From assembly GCA_027186245.1 (NCBI GenBank), contig CP114491.1:10041501-10105500 (forward strand): 64,000 nt of DNA, in the 5' to 3' direction. The notes beneath the pieces are model-generated. The model had not been told where the DNA came from. It did not search any database and was given only the letters and a program-made list of their open reading frames with translations. The position numbers and the translations under genes are program-made. Shown in pieces: positions 12,764-26,361 of the stretch (positions within the stretch are counted from its first letter, which is position 1; every line of letters begins with the position of its first letter). This DNA is from Coriaria nepalensis (lineage: Eukaryota; Streptophyta; Magnoliopsida; Cucurbitales; Coriariaceae).

Positions 12764-15511
12764 GAGCTTCTGAATATCTTACTAACTGAAGGAGGTAGAA
12801 GTAGAACTATGGAGGGAGAAGATCTTAAAGGGGGATGGATATCTTATAGGTAAGACATGTCTATTCATTATGTCTCAAGGTTTCACTGCAACTTACTTTT
12901 CTTACAACCCTTAAATATTTTACTTAGTCAATACTTAGTACTCAACAAAGAAGAAGACTCCATTTCTTACCTGTTTAAACTGTTTAAAACTACTGATGAG
13001 ATATAGAAATCATATAGCAATAGGCAAAAATATCATAAGGGGGTCAAAATGTGGAATCAAACCCTGTATAGAGGAAAGAAAGAGAGTCAAAAGAGGGCAT
13101 CTTTCTGTTCTTTATAGAACTGAATTGTCATTTGTTGTCAACTTCAAACATGAACCAAGTGGACGGGCAAAACACACAAACAAAGACCATTAAGAAGATA
13201 CTGTGTTGTACAAGATTCCAAGCTTCTTCTACAATCTCATTTTTCTTTTTAACTTCTTTGTTTATTAAAATAAGTTATCTGTGGTAATGGGTCTCTCTCT
13301 ATATATAACAACCTTATCTCCCACTTTCAAATTAAGCACACGTGAGATTATTTTAGTAAGATTCTTCTATGTCTTCAGGCTGACAAAAGTCCAATATGGC
13401 TTCTGTCATGTATGAGAAGCCATCAGATTAGAGTCATCAGCTAACCATTATTATCTTATTCTTTTCTCCGTCACCAAACTTGAAATCTCTTTAAGTTTAG
13501 TGCGTTTTGAAGTGGGTTTGATTATGACTTTCAAATATTTTTCTTCTTATCTCTAAACTAATGTTTTCAACACCTAATTAATTACGAGTTATGACTATAG
13601 AGTGACTGCTCCCTTTGGACGAGAAAGTGCCGTAGGATGTATTATTTTCGTAATCTAATAAACAAAATCGTGTTCGAGTAATACTCATATAATAATTCCT
13701 TATTTAGACCATTTACATATATATTTAAAAAGAAAAAAAAAAAAAAAAAAAAAAGGAAGAAAGAACTCTTATCTCTAAGATGGTGCTGATGAGCAAAATG
13801 TCAACAAATTTTGTCTGTTTATTCGTTAGGAAAAGATTGCAGCATCAGCCTTAGGTGGAAACTGACGACCCTCAAAATGTCAATTTCATTTATGGTGGGG
13901 TTTGAAGATGTGTTGATCTTTATGTGTCATTGCCAGCTTACTAATCAATCCCCCTTTTCTATTTGCTACTAGAATCACCTGCTGTGTCTTTTGGTGATTA
14001 CTTCAAAGCAAAACAACAATTTTGTCTAATCATAGGCTCAGACTTTCTCACCTCACCATGAACATCCTCTCCTCCTTCATTTGAACACAATTTTATTATT
14101 TTTTTCTTTTATTTTTCAAGTTGATCACATAATAAAAGAAATCTACTCCTTCTGACATCATAGGATGGGCAAGTTGAGATGGGCCAGAAAAGGTTGAAAA
14201 GTATTTTGTAGCTTTCTAAACCTTGTGGGCCATATCACCCCCAACATTAAGATAATAAGATTCTTATTATATCATCATAGTAAAAAGGGTTGTGAGGATT
14301 GAGGATAAGATTGACAGGTAGACAATTCCACCTCACTTCCATACTCTTCGGTTTTTTTTTTTTTTTTTCTTTTAAATAAATTTGAAATTTTTGTAAATAG
14401 TATTAACAGTGGATAAATTTATATATGTAATGATATCTCTTCAAATTTTCAAGTGAAAATGAAAATTAGAGTATTTAATGAGAGAACATGTCAGTAGTTG
14501 GGGAAAATATAATTCAGATCTCACGTCCCCATTTCATTTATTAACACTTTTTGTTTGTTTTTCAAGATCCAAGAGATTATGGTTTGTTTTCGAATAATGT
14601 GACTAACATTTATTATTGCTCAGGAGACAACAACAACATTACAGCAAATCTGGCGCTGTACAAAAACCCTTTAGGAAGTATGAGAAGAAGCTCTGTTTCA
14701 TTGATCTTGTGCATAGATATGTATGTATGTATGTATGTATCTGGTAGGAAGAGAGTCAAACGTGGGGGGTGGGGCCCACTATTCTCTCTTCAACAGCTGA
14801 AACTCGATGCATGAGATTGTTCTTGAAGATGGGAAGAAACCATAATTTACTAACAGATTGAGGACATATATACACATATATTCTTACATAGTTTTAGTTC
14901 ATGTTTTTACCCGATTGGGGGGGGGGGGGGGGAGGGAGGGATTACTAATTCTTTGGACATGGTCATATGAATAATGTAGAATTTAATATATAGTCATATG
15001 ATATCAATATTTATTATTATGATGATATTTGATATATCATATGATCATATATATACAAAAAATCCTTCCAGTTTAAGTACTCTGTGTGATGTTTTACTAG
15101 GGCTTGGCTTGGTTTGATGAGCTTTTGATTGATTGTAATTTATACTACTTCATATTTCTGTTCTTTACAGTAACATCCTGTCATTAGTAAATAGTAATCT
15201 AGCGATTCCAAAAGGAAGAACCCTAGCAATTTCATGGAATTAGAGAAATGCTAAAGCAAGTTAAGCCCAAATAAATCAATTGCACAAATCCAAAATAACA
15301 AAATTTGATGACTAGGAAGAATTCCCTCCACAACCGATGTATAAATACGTGGTTTGAAACAGCGTTAAATGAACTTGAAATAATTATACAGTAATCACAA
15401 ACTCTGCTTTTCAAGTGCTTTCGGAAAAGGGAAAAAAAAGGGGGGAATAAGGATATACGCATACTCTCATACAAGGCTTCCCTCCTTACATTACATAACA
15501 TCTTGTACATT
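12764..15511. other. Intergenic spacer, no gene seen
   Basis: AT-rich DNA with an A run (about 13733-13755), a T run (about 14352-14368), a short TATG repeat (about 14720-14740) and a 17-19 base G run followed by GGAGGGAGGG at about 14913-14940. The frame at 14551-14814 ends in the TATG repeat, resembles no family and is not called. The last part (about 15160-15511) is likely the 3' end of the EF-hand gene on the opposite strand. Confidence 0.55.
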
Positions 15512-17389
15512 TCAATTATACGACACGATGAAAGGAAGGATAGATGACATGAAATCTTCATAAGTAAATGTTGCCGAACCGGTGTGGCGACGATCCTTCT
15601 CCTTGAACTTTTCAGTCAAACCCTGAAGATAGAGCATGCCACACAGAATAAGCATATGGGTAAAGAGAGAAAAAAAAAAAAAAAACAGAAAACGAAAATA
15701 AACTGTGTTATCTTCAAGTTTCAATGTCTCACCCTTATAAGCATCCCACATCTGTACAGCCAACAAAAAAACACACTCATATCAGAGACATCACCTACAT
15801 TTGTGATCCAGAAATCTCTAAATCAAAGAAGGTTGTAAATGCCAGAAAGAGCACTTACTCAACAAAAGTGTCGAAACTGAAATCAATAGCTCTACCGCTT
15901 CCATTACCGTACAAGGAGATCAAAAGTTGAAGAACTGAAGCGGGAACTGCATAGCCAAGCCCATAGAAAGCATCTCTTAGTTCCATTACATCAATCTTCC
16001 CACTCCTATCTCTATCATATCTCTCGAAAACGCTCTGCAAGTGAAATTTCCATTTTAGTTATCCTTGCAATAATCAAGTGACATTCATTCTAATTTCGTC
16101 ATTTCAGTTATTAATACACTGAATAGTATCTACATGTCAAAAGAGAGTTTGATCCAGGGTTAGAAACTCAAGTTTCAATATGCAAAGCTGGAGTTCATCT
16201 AAATGATTTTAAGCCAATCCTTTTTCCTAGTGTCCCCAGACAACAATACTAATCAGCGTTATAAAGCACATGAAATTAAAAGGTGTTATCTAATCCAGTT
16301 ATATCATCAAGAAGTAATTTACTGCCCAGAAATTCTGTCTGCGTACGTTTATTTTCCCTTATTATTTCCAAGCAACCAAACAGAAATGATAGGTGTGAAA
16401 ACATAGGAACTAGCATATTGACTTACACGCCATTGGCCAAGACAAGGCCATAGTGCAGCAAACTCTTGAGGACCTGTAAGTTGTAGACAGCATAGCATAT
16501 TCAGCCGACAAGTTGAAGTGGAAAGAATCCAAAATAATTTAGTGTTTAAATATTAAATTAAACACAAATGGAAGAAGTATAATTGAGCTGAGAGGAAAAA
16601 AATAAATGTTGTAAAGGTCAAACCATAAGCAAATGACATTATTAACTAACTAGCTTCTTGAAGAACGTGAGCTCAAGTTTAAATCTTCACATAGAATTTT
16701 GGTTTCATAGAGTTCAGGAAGGAATTTTCAACTTGTTCAACTTTATAATCAAATGAACTTTCCAGTTCAATTTAACGGCAAACACGTTTAGCATTTCACT
16801 GAAAAAGCTAGAAAGCTAGAAAGATGAAAACACTGTGTTTGGTTGCGAATAAAATCGATAAGAAAGTGACAATTTAACACATATTAAGTTCTTATACTAA
16901 CAATTATAGCCTCCTGGTTTGATTAGATGGAATTTAATATTATATGAAAGAAATTGAAGTTGTACAAAAGTAAGGGAGAAGAGACTACTATGTCAGCAAT
17001 TCACCCATTTTCAGAGGATCTCTAGGGCTCTTGAACAAGAACAGGATAAATCGAACCGTTCTGATGCTGAATTTCTGGTATCCAGAAGAAAGAGCTTGCT
17101 GCAATTCAAACTCATCGATCATTCCACTCCTGTCTCTATCCACCATCTGAAAGCTCCGAATCACATCCGGATGAGTTCCCGGTGGAAAATCAGGAGCCGC
17201 GTAGGAAGGAACCTGGCCGGGAAAACTTCCATGTGGCGGCTGCTGCTGCTGCGGCGGCGGCTGATTCTGACCTGGATAGTATGGTGCAGCGGTGGCTGGC
17301 GGCTTTTGTTGGCCGTATGAATCTGGTAGCGATGGAGCAGATGGTGCAGATGGCGCGTAGGAATTCGAGTTGCCATAGTAAGAGGACAT
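15512..17389 (-). CDS. Penta-EF-hand (PEF, ALG-2/sorcin-like) calcium-binding protein
   Basis: Five exons on the minus strand, 17389-17005, 16473-16427, 16034-15859, 15751-15733 and 15622-15512, give 245 residues with every exon phase matching. The N-terminal third is a low-complexity Pro/Gln/Tyr/Ser region (SYAPSAPSAPS, NQPPPQQQQPP), as in ALG-2 and sorcin. EF-hand loops DRDRSGMIDEFEL and DRDRSGKIDVMEL are intact. The tail is FMSSILPFIVSYN. Exon 4 is only 19 bases. The start is the Met of MSSYYGNSNS, not an upstream in-frame Met, because the intervening residues resemble leader translation. PEF proteins dimerise and act as calcium-triggered adaptors at membranes. By position it matches the EF-hand gene At2g27480 (from memory). 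The start is 397 bases from the TWD40-1 start, so the two genes are divergent. Confidence 0.88.
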
Positions 17390-17786
17390 TGCTACCAGAG
17401 AGGGGAGAGCGAAAAGGGAGATTTTTGGAGGTAGAACAAGAGAGGGGAGAGAATATATCAAACCGCTTTTAAATTAAATATAGTTTCTGGTAACTTACCG
17501 CCTTATCGACTTTTCTGCCTACTTTCCGACACGTCGTTTGGACGATGAACATTTTAGATCTGGTAAACCTAATGTGAGAACGATACGTCGATAAGAAAGT
17601 ATCGTTGAGCGTCATGTCGTTGAAAACAAAAGACGACTACGATCAAGTTGAACAGGAAGAAGAGGAATAATAACATAGGCCGGGCGGGAACATAGACTGG
17701 GGAACAGATCACTAGCTCATGTTCCTCTTTTCAGATCTTTTCCGATCAGAGTAATTCGATCCAGGTGATCGGAGAAAGGGGGAGAA
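17390..17786. promoter_or_regulatory. Shared divergent promoter region, PEF gene and TWD40-1
   Basis: A 397-base spacer between two start codons pointing away from each other, so it must hold both promoters. It contains a 9-base inverted pair (CTTATCGAC / GTCGATAAG, near 17502 and 17586). No TATA box is evident. Any regulatory meaning is inference. Confidence 0.45.
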
Positions 17787-20700
17787 ATGCTGAGGTTGAG
17801 AGCATTCCGGCCGACGAACGAGAAGATCGTGAAGATACAGCTGCATCCAACTCATCCATGGCTTGTTACGGCTGATGCTTCGGATAATGTTTCCGTTTGG
17901 AATTGGGAGCATAGACAGGTTATTTATGAGCTTAAAGCTGGCGGTGTTGATGAGCGGCGTCTCGTCGGGGCAAAGTTGGAGAAACTCGCGGAGGGTGATA
18001 CAGGTTCTATCTCCTCCCATTTCCTCGTTGTTTTTTTTTTGTTTTTTTTTGTTTTGCTCTAGGGCTGTTAGATAGTTTTGAACTCGAAATGATCCGATTG
18101 ATTTTGTGAAAGTCTTGTTGGAAACTGCAGAATTCAATTGGAAACTGATAATATGTATAGATGAACCTGCCGTAGCTTAGAATAATCTGAAACACTTCTA
18201 AATATTTCAATTAGATACGTTTGATTGTTATTTTTCAGTTGTATAAGCTTCATGTAGATACGTTTTCTCGATTTTTTTTCCCAATTCTTTAAGAATGAGT
18301 CTTCTTATGCTTGAAGAAAGTAGCAGTTATGCTGGTGGTTGTTTTCCGATTCTTCGTAAGAAATTTTCGTCATTTACCAGTTTCATTTTTCCCATTATTT
18401 TCTTTGGTGTTTGCTGGAATTTTTGGTTGGTTTTTTTTTCCCAGCTTGGTATGATATAAACAGATAACTGGTTGTTCTACTACTATATGTGATATTGCTT
18501 GTTTTGTGACATACTTTGGGTGATAACTTATGAAATGAATGTTTGCTGTTGTTGTAAGTAGATAATTTTCTGATATACTTCTAATTCATGGCTTGTATCC
18601 TTGGTTATTAGAATCTAGAGGGAAACCTACTGAAGCCATACGGGGAGGAAGGTAATGAGAGCTACTCATGTTTATCTTATTCTGGCTTCTGTGATTCTAT
18701 CTGGAGAAACTAAAACCTCCTATGGGGCACATATTTACTTGAAGTGTCAAGCAGGTGAGCTTTTATGATGACGATGTACGCTTTTGGCAACTTTGGCGTA
18801 ACCGTGCTGCAGCTTCTGAGGCTCCATCAGCTGTCACTCATGTTACATCTGCTTTTAATTCTTCTGTTACTTCAACAAAAGGAAGGCATTTTCTTGTTAT
18901 CTGCTGTGAGAATAAGGCCATATTTCTGGATCTGGTGACAATGCGCGGCCGTGATGTACCCAAGCAGGAACTTGACAACAAGTCACTTCTCTGGAAAGTT
19001 GTTATTATATGTGAATTTCATGAAGTCTTTACGTTACCTGCAATCATATGATTATATTACAATGTTGGTTTTTGTTTTATTTATTTACTTTTAAAATGGC
19101 CACATTGCAGTATGGAATTTCTTTCTAGATCTGCAGCAGGAGATGGTCCTCTTGTTGCTTTTGGTGGATCAGACGGTGTCATTAGAGTGCTTTCAATGTT
19201 AACATGGAAGGTTTGTGGCTCTCAAGTTGTCAGAGTTTGCCAAGTTTAAATGCCGCGTGTTTAATTTTGTTGTGTAAGAACTCTTTCTTTCTGCAGCTTG
19301 TACGAAGATATACTGGAGGTCATAAGGGATCCATTTCTTGCTTGATGACATTTATGGCTTCTTCTAGTGAGGTAGATCTTTAAAATGATATCATTTTACT
19401 TGATGCTATACTTTAATTAATTTATTTAATTTAAAGTTTTTTCTGTTTGTTTATGGAACTTGATTGTTAGGCACTTTTGGTTTCTGGCTCTAGCGATGGT
19501 TTGCTTGTACTTTGGAGTGCGGACCACAGTCAAGATTCTCGAGAACTTGTACCGAAACTAAGCTTGAAAGTATCTACCTTCTTATCCCTTCATTACAGCT
19601 ATTCACATTTTTTTTCCCACTTTTCCTTCCCTTAGCTATTGGTTTGATCATTATGTTTAGTTTGTTCATGGATTCCCTTGTACTCTCTGACTATTCATAT
19701 ATTATAATATCTCTTATTTGCACTTTTTAATTGGTCTTTGCAGATAATAGTATGAATTTCTATTCAATAAAACCAGATATATTAACAAAGATGATAATTG
19801 TTGTTTGGGTATTTCTAGGCACATGATGGTGGGGTTGTTGGTGTTGAGCTTTCTAGAGTGGTCGGAGGTGCTCCACAACTTATTACAATTGGTGCAGATA
19901 AGACGCTAGCTATATGGGATACAATCTCCTTTAAGGTATACTATTCTATAAAGTTGTAAGCATGCCAATCATTTAACATATTTGGAGTTTTGAATGGTGT
20001 TTCTACATCTTCCAACTTTAAAGCTCTCAATATATATTATATTTGTGTTCTGCTCCAACTTCTCAGGAATTGCGGCGTATTAAACCTGTTCCAAAATTAG
20101 CTTGCCATAGTGTGGCGTCTTGGTGCCATCCTCGAGCTCCAAATCTTGATATTCTAACATGTGTCAAAGATTCTCATATATGGTATGAATTTGCTTCTCC
20201 AAAGTTGTCTTTTATCATTAATATATTTTCTTCTTTACTGTATGCTGTTATGTATATAACAAATAACAAGCTTGAGGATAATGCTTTATAGAAATAGTAG
20301 GGTCTGTTTGGTTGATAAGATTGTATGTTTGCTATTTTTTTTTATAGTTTTCTCAAGGCACATGAAATTAACACATTAGCTTCTTGCAGGGCTATTGAAC
20401 ACCCCACTTACTCAGCTCTGACAAGGCCGTTATGTGAACTTTCCTCCCTAATCCCTCCACAAGCAATTGCTCTGAACAAGAAAGTTAGGGTACGTTTCTT
20501 GTCTCTTCCAAAATAATTTTTAGTGTATTTAGAATTGTGATCTCAGCTGACACCCTCTTAGAATATGGGAAAAGCTTTATCGACTAGTGATGAAGAATGA
20601 GAAGATAATAATGTTTGAGACTCTCCCCTTCTATGCTTCATCTTGTGGCCAATAAGACTAACATCCCACATGGGATGTGTGAACCTGTCAACTAGAGTTT

Positions 20701-23700
20701 CATGATTTGCCTAAGATCATGGTTGAACTTAGGATCTAACTCTAAGTAAAGATGACAATTAAAGGTTCCAAGTAATGCTGTTGCAGGTTTACTGCATGGT
20801 TGCCCATCACTTACAACCGCATCTCGTTGCTACTGGAACCAATATTGGTGTTATCATCTGTGAATTTGATTCTAAATCTCTGCCAGCAGTAGCTCCTCTG
20901 CCAACACCGTCTGGAAGTCGGGAGCATTCTGCTGTCTATATTGTTGAAAGAGAACTGAAGTTACTGAACTTTCAGTTGGCTCAGACAGCAAATCCATCTC
21001 TTGGAAATAATGGTTCCTTATCAGAAGCTGGAAGGTTAAAAGGAGACTCATTTGAACCATTACAAATCAAGCAAATAAAAAAACACATTAGTACTCCAGT
21101 TCCACATGATTCGTATTCGGTCCTTTCGGTTAGCAGTTCTGGAAAGTGAGTTTCATCTGTCACTTCCTTTTTATTTTAATTTATGTCACAGTTCAACTAA
21201 GTTTGAGCCTGTCTTTTGAGACGGTTGATTCAGATGTTCCTGTCATCCTATTTATTCTTTCCACATAATCTGAGTGCAGGTATGTTGGAATTGTGTGGCC
21301 TGATATTCCATATTTCTCTGTCTACAAAGTTAGTGATTGGTCCATCGTCGATTCAGGCAGTGCAAGGATTCTAGCTTGGGATTCATGTCATGACAAATTT
21401 GCTATACTGGAATCTGCTTTGGCTCCAAGAATTCCTGTAATTCCAAAGGGAGGATCATCAAAAAAGGTAAAAGAAGCTGCTGCAGCAGCTGCAGCACAAG
21501 CGGCAGCAGCAGCTGCGTCCTCAGCCCGTGTTCAAGTTCGTATTTTGCTAGATGATGGGACTTCCAACATTTTGATGTCATCTGTTGGTAGCCGAAGTGA
21601 ACCGGTACTTTTCTATTTTACTTTATTTTCTCTCTTCAGTTATATACCTTCATATTCTCTGTTGAGTTTTTGTCATTACTTTAAGTTACTTCTTATAGGT
21701 TATTGGTTTGCATGGGGGTGCACTACTTGGTGTTACTTATCGCACATCTAGGCGAATTAGCCCTGTTGCTGCAACAGCCATTTCAACAATGCCTTTATCA
21801 GGATTTGGCAGTAGTGGTCTTTCTTCATTTTCTACTTTTGATGATGGATTTTCTTCTAATAAATCATCAGCCGAGGTGGCACCACAGAACTTTCAGCTGT
21901 ACAGGTGAGCGTTTATTGATCTTTATATTCTATGATTAATTCCTTGAATGTGCTTGACATGATTAAGTAGTGGTATTTTCCTCTCTTGTTCTCACTCACA
22001 CACCACACATGCATACTAACTTGTGGGATTAAAGGGTGAAGTTGGATTGATTTGAGGCAGTATGCCTGTTGTGTTCTGCTCTGTTTGACTGACTGCATTT
22101 TCGTCGACACGGACTGTTGCAATTTAGTCATTGCATGGTTAAAATCATTGAGCCTGAGATGGAAGACTTTTGGTTGTGGATGTTGGTAATTAAAATTTAT
22201 ATTCAACTGGAGAATATGCAGTGCCAAGTTACTTTTCTTAGCTTTCTAGACGCACTTGCAGATAGCCTTCTAAAACCCCACTGAAAAACATCTATGTATG
22301 AGCTGATAGATGATATTAATTCCTCACCCCCCCCCAAAATCTGTTATCTCCTCTTTAGTTTGTTCTGAGTAATGTTGTATCATGCAGCTGGGAAACATTT
22401 GAGCCAGTTGGGGGTCTTCTTCCCCAGCCGGAATGGACTGCCTGGGACCAGACTGTTGAGTATTGTGCGTTTGCATATCCGCACTACATCGTTATATCTT
22501 CTTTGCGCCCTCAGTATAGGTACTTAGGAGATGTTGCTATTCCATATGCTACTGGGGCTGTTTGGCAGCGAAGACAGCTGTTTGTGGCTACACCAACTAC
22601 CATTGAGTACGATATATATGCATTTTCCATCCCTTGTTTATTTACTGGTTTCTGTTGCATATTTGATTTCTGCATACTCTATTGTTCTAAGTGTATAAAT
22701 AAATTTGGTTCGGTAAAATGTAAAATATTAAATGCAAGGCCTCGTGAGAAGAAAATCAGATTTGGTAATTAGAGTGAACATATAGTTTTTCAAATTAGTA
22801 ATACATACATAGTTCCCATCTCAGTCCCCTCCCGCCCTGCCCATTGCGGTCACTTCGAAACTGAAAGGAAAAACTCTTGAACCAAGCTATTAAAAGTTTA
22901 TCATAATCACTTTCAAGTCATGTCCTGTCATGCTGTTTTTCAGATGTGTTTTTGTGGACGCTGGAGTTGCACAGATTGATATTGAAACAAAAAAGATGAA
23001 AGAAGAAATGAAGCTGAAACAGGCCCAAGAAAAAGCCATTGCTGAGCATGGACAGTTAGCTCTTATTGCAGTAGATGGTCCCCAAACTGTTAAGCAACAA
23101 AGGATAGCATTGAGACCTCCAATGCTACAGGTAGAAACTTCGTTAGACATGTTCATTTGCAACATTCTATATAGTTCTACTAATGTGGGTATGGCAGAGA
23201 CTGAGTTAGTAAGTCCCACTGTCTACAGAAATTTTCTCTCCCATATTTTGATTGGGTGCATTTCAACCCTTCAGGTGGTCCGATTAGCTTCGTTTCAGCA
23301 TTCGCTTTCTGTGCCACCTTTCTTGACATTTCCCAGACAATCTAGAGTTAATGGGGATTATTCTATGCCAAAAGAGATGGAAGAAAGAAAGGTCAATGAG
23401 GTAGCTGTTGGTGGTGGAGGGCTGTCCGTGGCAATCACTCGTTTTCCATCTGAGCAGAAACGGCCAATTGGACCTCTGATTGTGGTGGGTGTCAGAGATG
23501 GTGTTCTTTGGCTAGTTGACAGGTAATTGGATTACTCATCATATATTAGTAATCTAGCAATCAGTATTAGTTTTTGTGTTCGTTATCTTCATGTAATTTT
23601 TAATCTCGGAGTGAACCTTAAGACGGGGCTCATATACAACTTAAATTTCTTTCATCAGATACATGTGTGCTCATGCATTATCTCTAAGTCATCCTGGTAT

Positions 23701-25659
23701 TCGTTGCCGGTGTCTTGCTGCCTATGGAGATGCTGTTAGTGCAGTGAAATGGTATAGCCTCTCCTCTTTGTTTATGTACATACAAAATCTTGGATCAAAA
23801 TTTTTCGTGAACTAAATTTAATTCCTTGTACAGGGCAAGTAGACTTGGCAGAGAACATCACGATGATTTAGCTCAATTTATGCTAGGAATGGGTTATGCA
23901 ACTGAAGCACTTCATTTGCCTGGAATATCTAAGAGGTAAACTCTATATAAAATCACAAACCTTACTGTTTCTTTGTCATTACATTTCAATTTCATTTGTT
24001 TAGTTGCCCTTGATTAACAGTCTTGCCTCTTCATGCTTCTGTCACTTTTTTCATGCAGCCGGAGTATTTGCATGGATTTCACCTTAATCTGTCCACTTAT
24101 CATTTATCCAAAATTCTTTCAAGTGATTCATATGCTTTCATTTCTTGTTTTGTAAATCATCTATATCCTTACGGCAGGTTTGAATTTGATCTGGCCCTTC
24201 AAAGCAATGATTTGAAAAGAGCTCTTCAGTGTCTTCTTACAATGAGCAACAGCAGGGACATAGGACAGGATACTGCCGGGCTCGGTTTGACCGACATTCT
24301 AAGTATGACAGCCAAGAAAGAAAATATGGTAGAAGCTGTCCAAGGAATAGTGAAATTCGCAAAAGAGTTTCTGGATCTCGTTGATGCTGCAGATGCTACT
24401 GCACAGGCTGATATTGCCCGTGAAGCTCTCAAGAGATTAGCTGCTGCTGGTTCCGTGAAAGGTGCATTGCAGGGTCATGAATTGAGAGGACTGGCTTTAA
24501 GACTTGCAAATCATGGAGAATTGACACGGCTAAGTGTATGTTAGTTTTAGCCTTCCATTTCTTTTTACATATATATGGATTAAAAAATACAAAATTTTAT
24601 CCTACTACGTCATGAAAGATCAGTTATAAATAACATGGACTGTTAAATCTAAATTCAACTTTGAGTGATATGCTAGGATGTATAGATATCTGATTAGAAA
24701 TTCTGAAATAATATTGGAAGGGGGATTTTTCATTCTTAAGTTACACTTTTAAAGGTTATTGCATAATCCTGCAGAATCTAGTGAACAATTTGATCTCACT
24801 TGGGTTGGGCCGAGAAGCGGCATTTTCAGCAGCTGTTCTGGGAGATAATGCACTTATGGAGAAGTCTTGGCAAGATACTGGAATGCTCGCTGAAGCCGTA
24901 CTTCATGCTCAAGTACAAATCTTTATCTTCGTTTTCTACATAATTGTATACATTTACTTCTGCCTTCTAACATGGTATATATCATATCTGTCTGTCTATG
25001 TCTAGGCTCATGGACGCCCTACTTTGAAGAACTTGGTGGAGTCATGGAACAAAATGTTGCAGAAGGAGATCGAGCACACTACCATAACAAAAACAGATGC
25101 TACAGCTGCGTTTTTAGCTTCTTTAGAAGAACCAAAACTTACTAGCTTGGCAGAAGCCGGAAAGAAGCCGCCCATTGAAATTCTTCCTCCAGGAATGCCC
25201 TCTATCTCTCTTCCTATCTCTGGTCCCAAAAGACCAGGCTCTATGATGGAACAGCAGCAGCAGCAGCAGCAACCTGGAAAGCTGTTGTTGTTAGCAGCAG
25301 CTCCTTCTACAACCGAACCAAGTAAGACCGAACAGGGACCAGAAGTTGTGCCCATTCAGGTAGATTCGGATGCACAGAAAGCTTCTGATGATAAAGAACC
25401 GCCAACTTCTTCACCGGGACCGGGTGATGTGGTCCCAGATCCCTCAGGAGAAAATAATGTTCAGGCGACAAGTACTCAAGAGCCATCATCAGAGGTAGCA
25501 GTACCACCTATTAACAATCATGAATCATCTGACCTTCAGAAAGAAACATCTGGGAATGATGTGGTAGGATCAGAGATCCCAATCCCGCCACAAGTGCCTG
25601 AAGGTCAAGAGGCAAGTGTTCCAAGTACTTTGCCGACAGGTGATCAACTACTCATGTGA
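17787..25659 (+). CDS. TWD40-1: TWD40-1, WD40/alpha-solenoid subunit of the TPLATE endocytic complex
   Basis: Large multi-exon gene (about 20 coding exons) opening MLRLRAFRPTNEKIVKIQLHP and ending PTGDQLLM. The N-terminal half is WD40 beta-propeller (TADASDNVSVWNWE, LLVSGSSDGLLVLWS, LITIGADKTLAIWD), with a middle Lys/Glu helix (KKMKEEMKLKQAQEKA), an alpha-solenoid (RCLAAYGDAVSAVKWASRLGREHHDDLAQFM; LGRE and TLKNLVESWNKML follow) and a disordered Pro/Gln-rich tail with a run of seven Gln. It closely matches my memory of Arabidopsis At3g50590. The TPLATE complex works with AP-2 in clathrin-mediated endocytosis. Every intron I traced has GT-AG ends except intron 3 (18994-19110), which begins GA (GAAAGT) although the frame (SLL-C-MEFLSRS) requires removal exactly there. 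If it is not spliced, translation stops at 19049-19051. An Ala-rich stretch lies near 21475-21520. Confidence 0.92.
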
Positions 25660-26361
25660 ACTAATCGTGACTAGCACGGAGAAGGAATTTGCCCGGATAT
25701 ATTGTCCTGTTTCGAGTGTATAATAATAGATTATCGTTAGGAAATTGAAATCTGTTCACCTGGGTTTGTAATCAGTACATTTCCTACGGTTTTCGTTTTT
25801 TTCTTTGTTCTTTATTTTAATTTTGTATTTTTTTTAAAAGAAATATTCTTACATGCCCATTGGTTTGCTTGCATATTACATTTAGCTAATCTCATAATCA
25901 GGTCACTTTCAATGGCTTTTTCCTTCTACCAAAAAAAAAAAAATATATATATATATATATTAAATAATAATAATTAAAATAAATCCTCCTTTTTTATTAG
26001 ATTAACAGCCGTTTGAAAGTAACAAAAATATATATATTTTTTCATTTATAAATAGAAATATATTATAAAATTTGATTAGTTAAAATATTTCTTGTAATAA
26101 GAAAATAAAGAAAATTTATTTATTAAAAAATAAATATTAATTAATTTTTTTTCTTATTAAACGAATTAATTTATTTCATTTAAAATAATTGAAATATACT
26201 TCAAATCTAACTATTATTATAAATATGACTGATTAAAATGGAAGGGTAGCACAATCCCTTTCCGGACCGGCGAAGCGACTCAGATTTTTGAACGCGAATA
26301 ACAGCCTAGACTGAGTTGAAGAAAGCTACTCCGACGGGAAGAACAGTAACGGAGAAGAAAA
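25660..26361. other. AT-rich intergenic spacer
   Basis: Holds the TWD40-1 3' end, an (AT)n stretch (about 25941-25960) and nearly pure A/T DNA to about 26235, then the NF-YB11 leader. No gene seen. Confidence 0.6.

Noticed and set aside
14551..14814. 87-residue open frame
   Set aside because: No family resemblance, ends in a TATG repeat, lies in AT-rich spacer.
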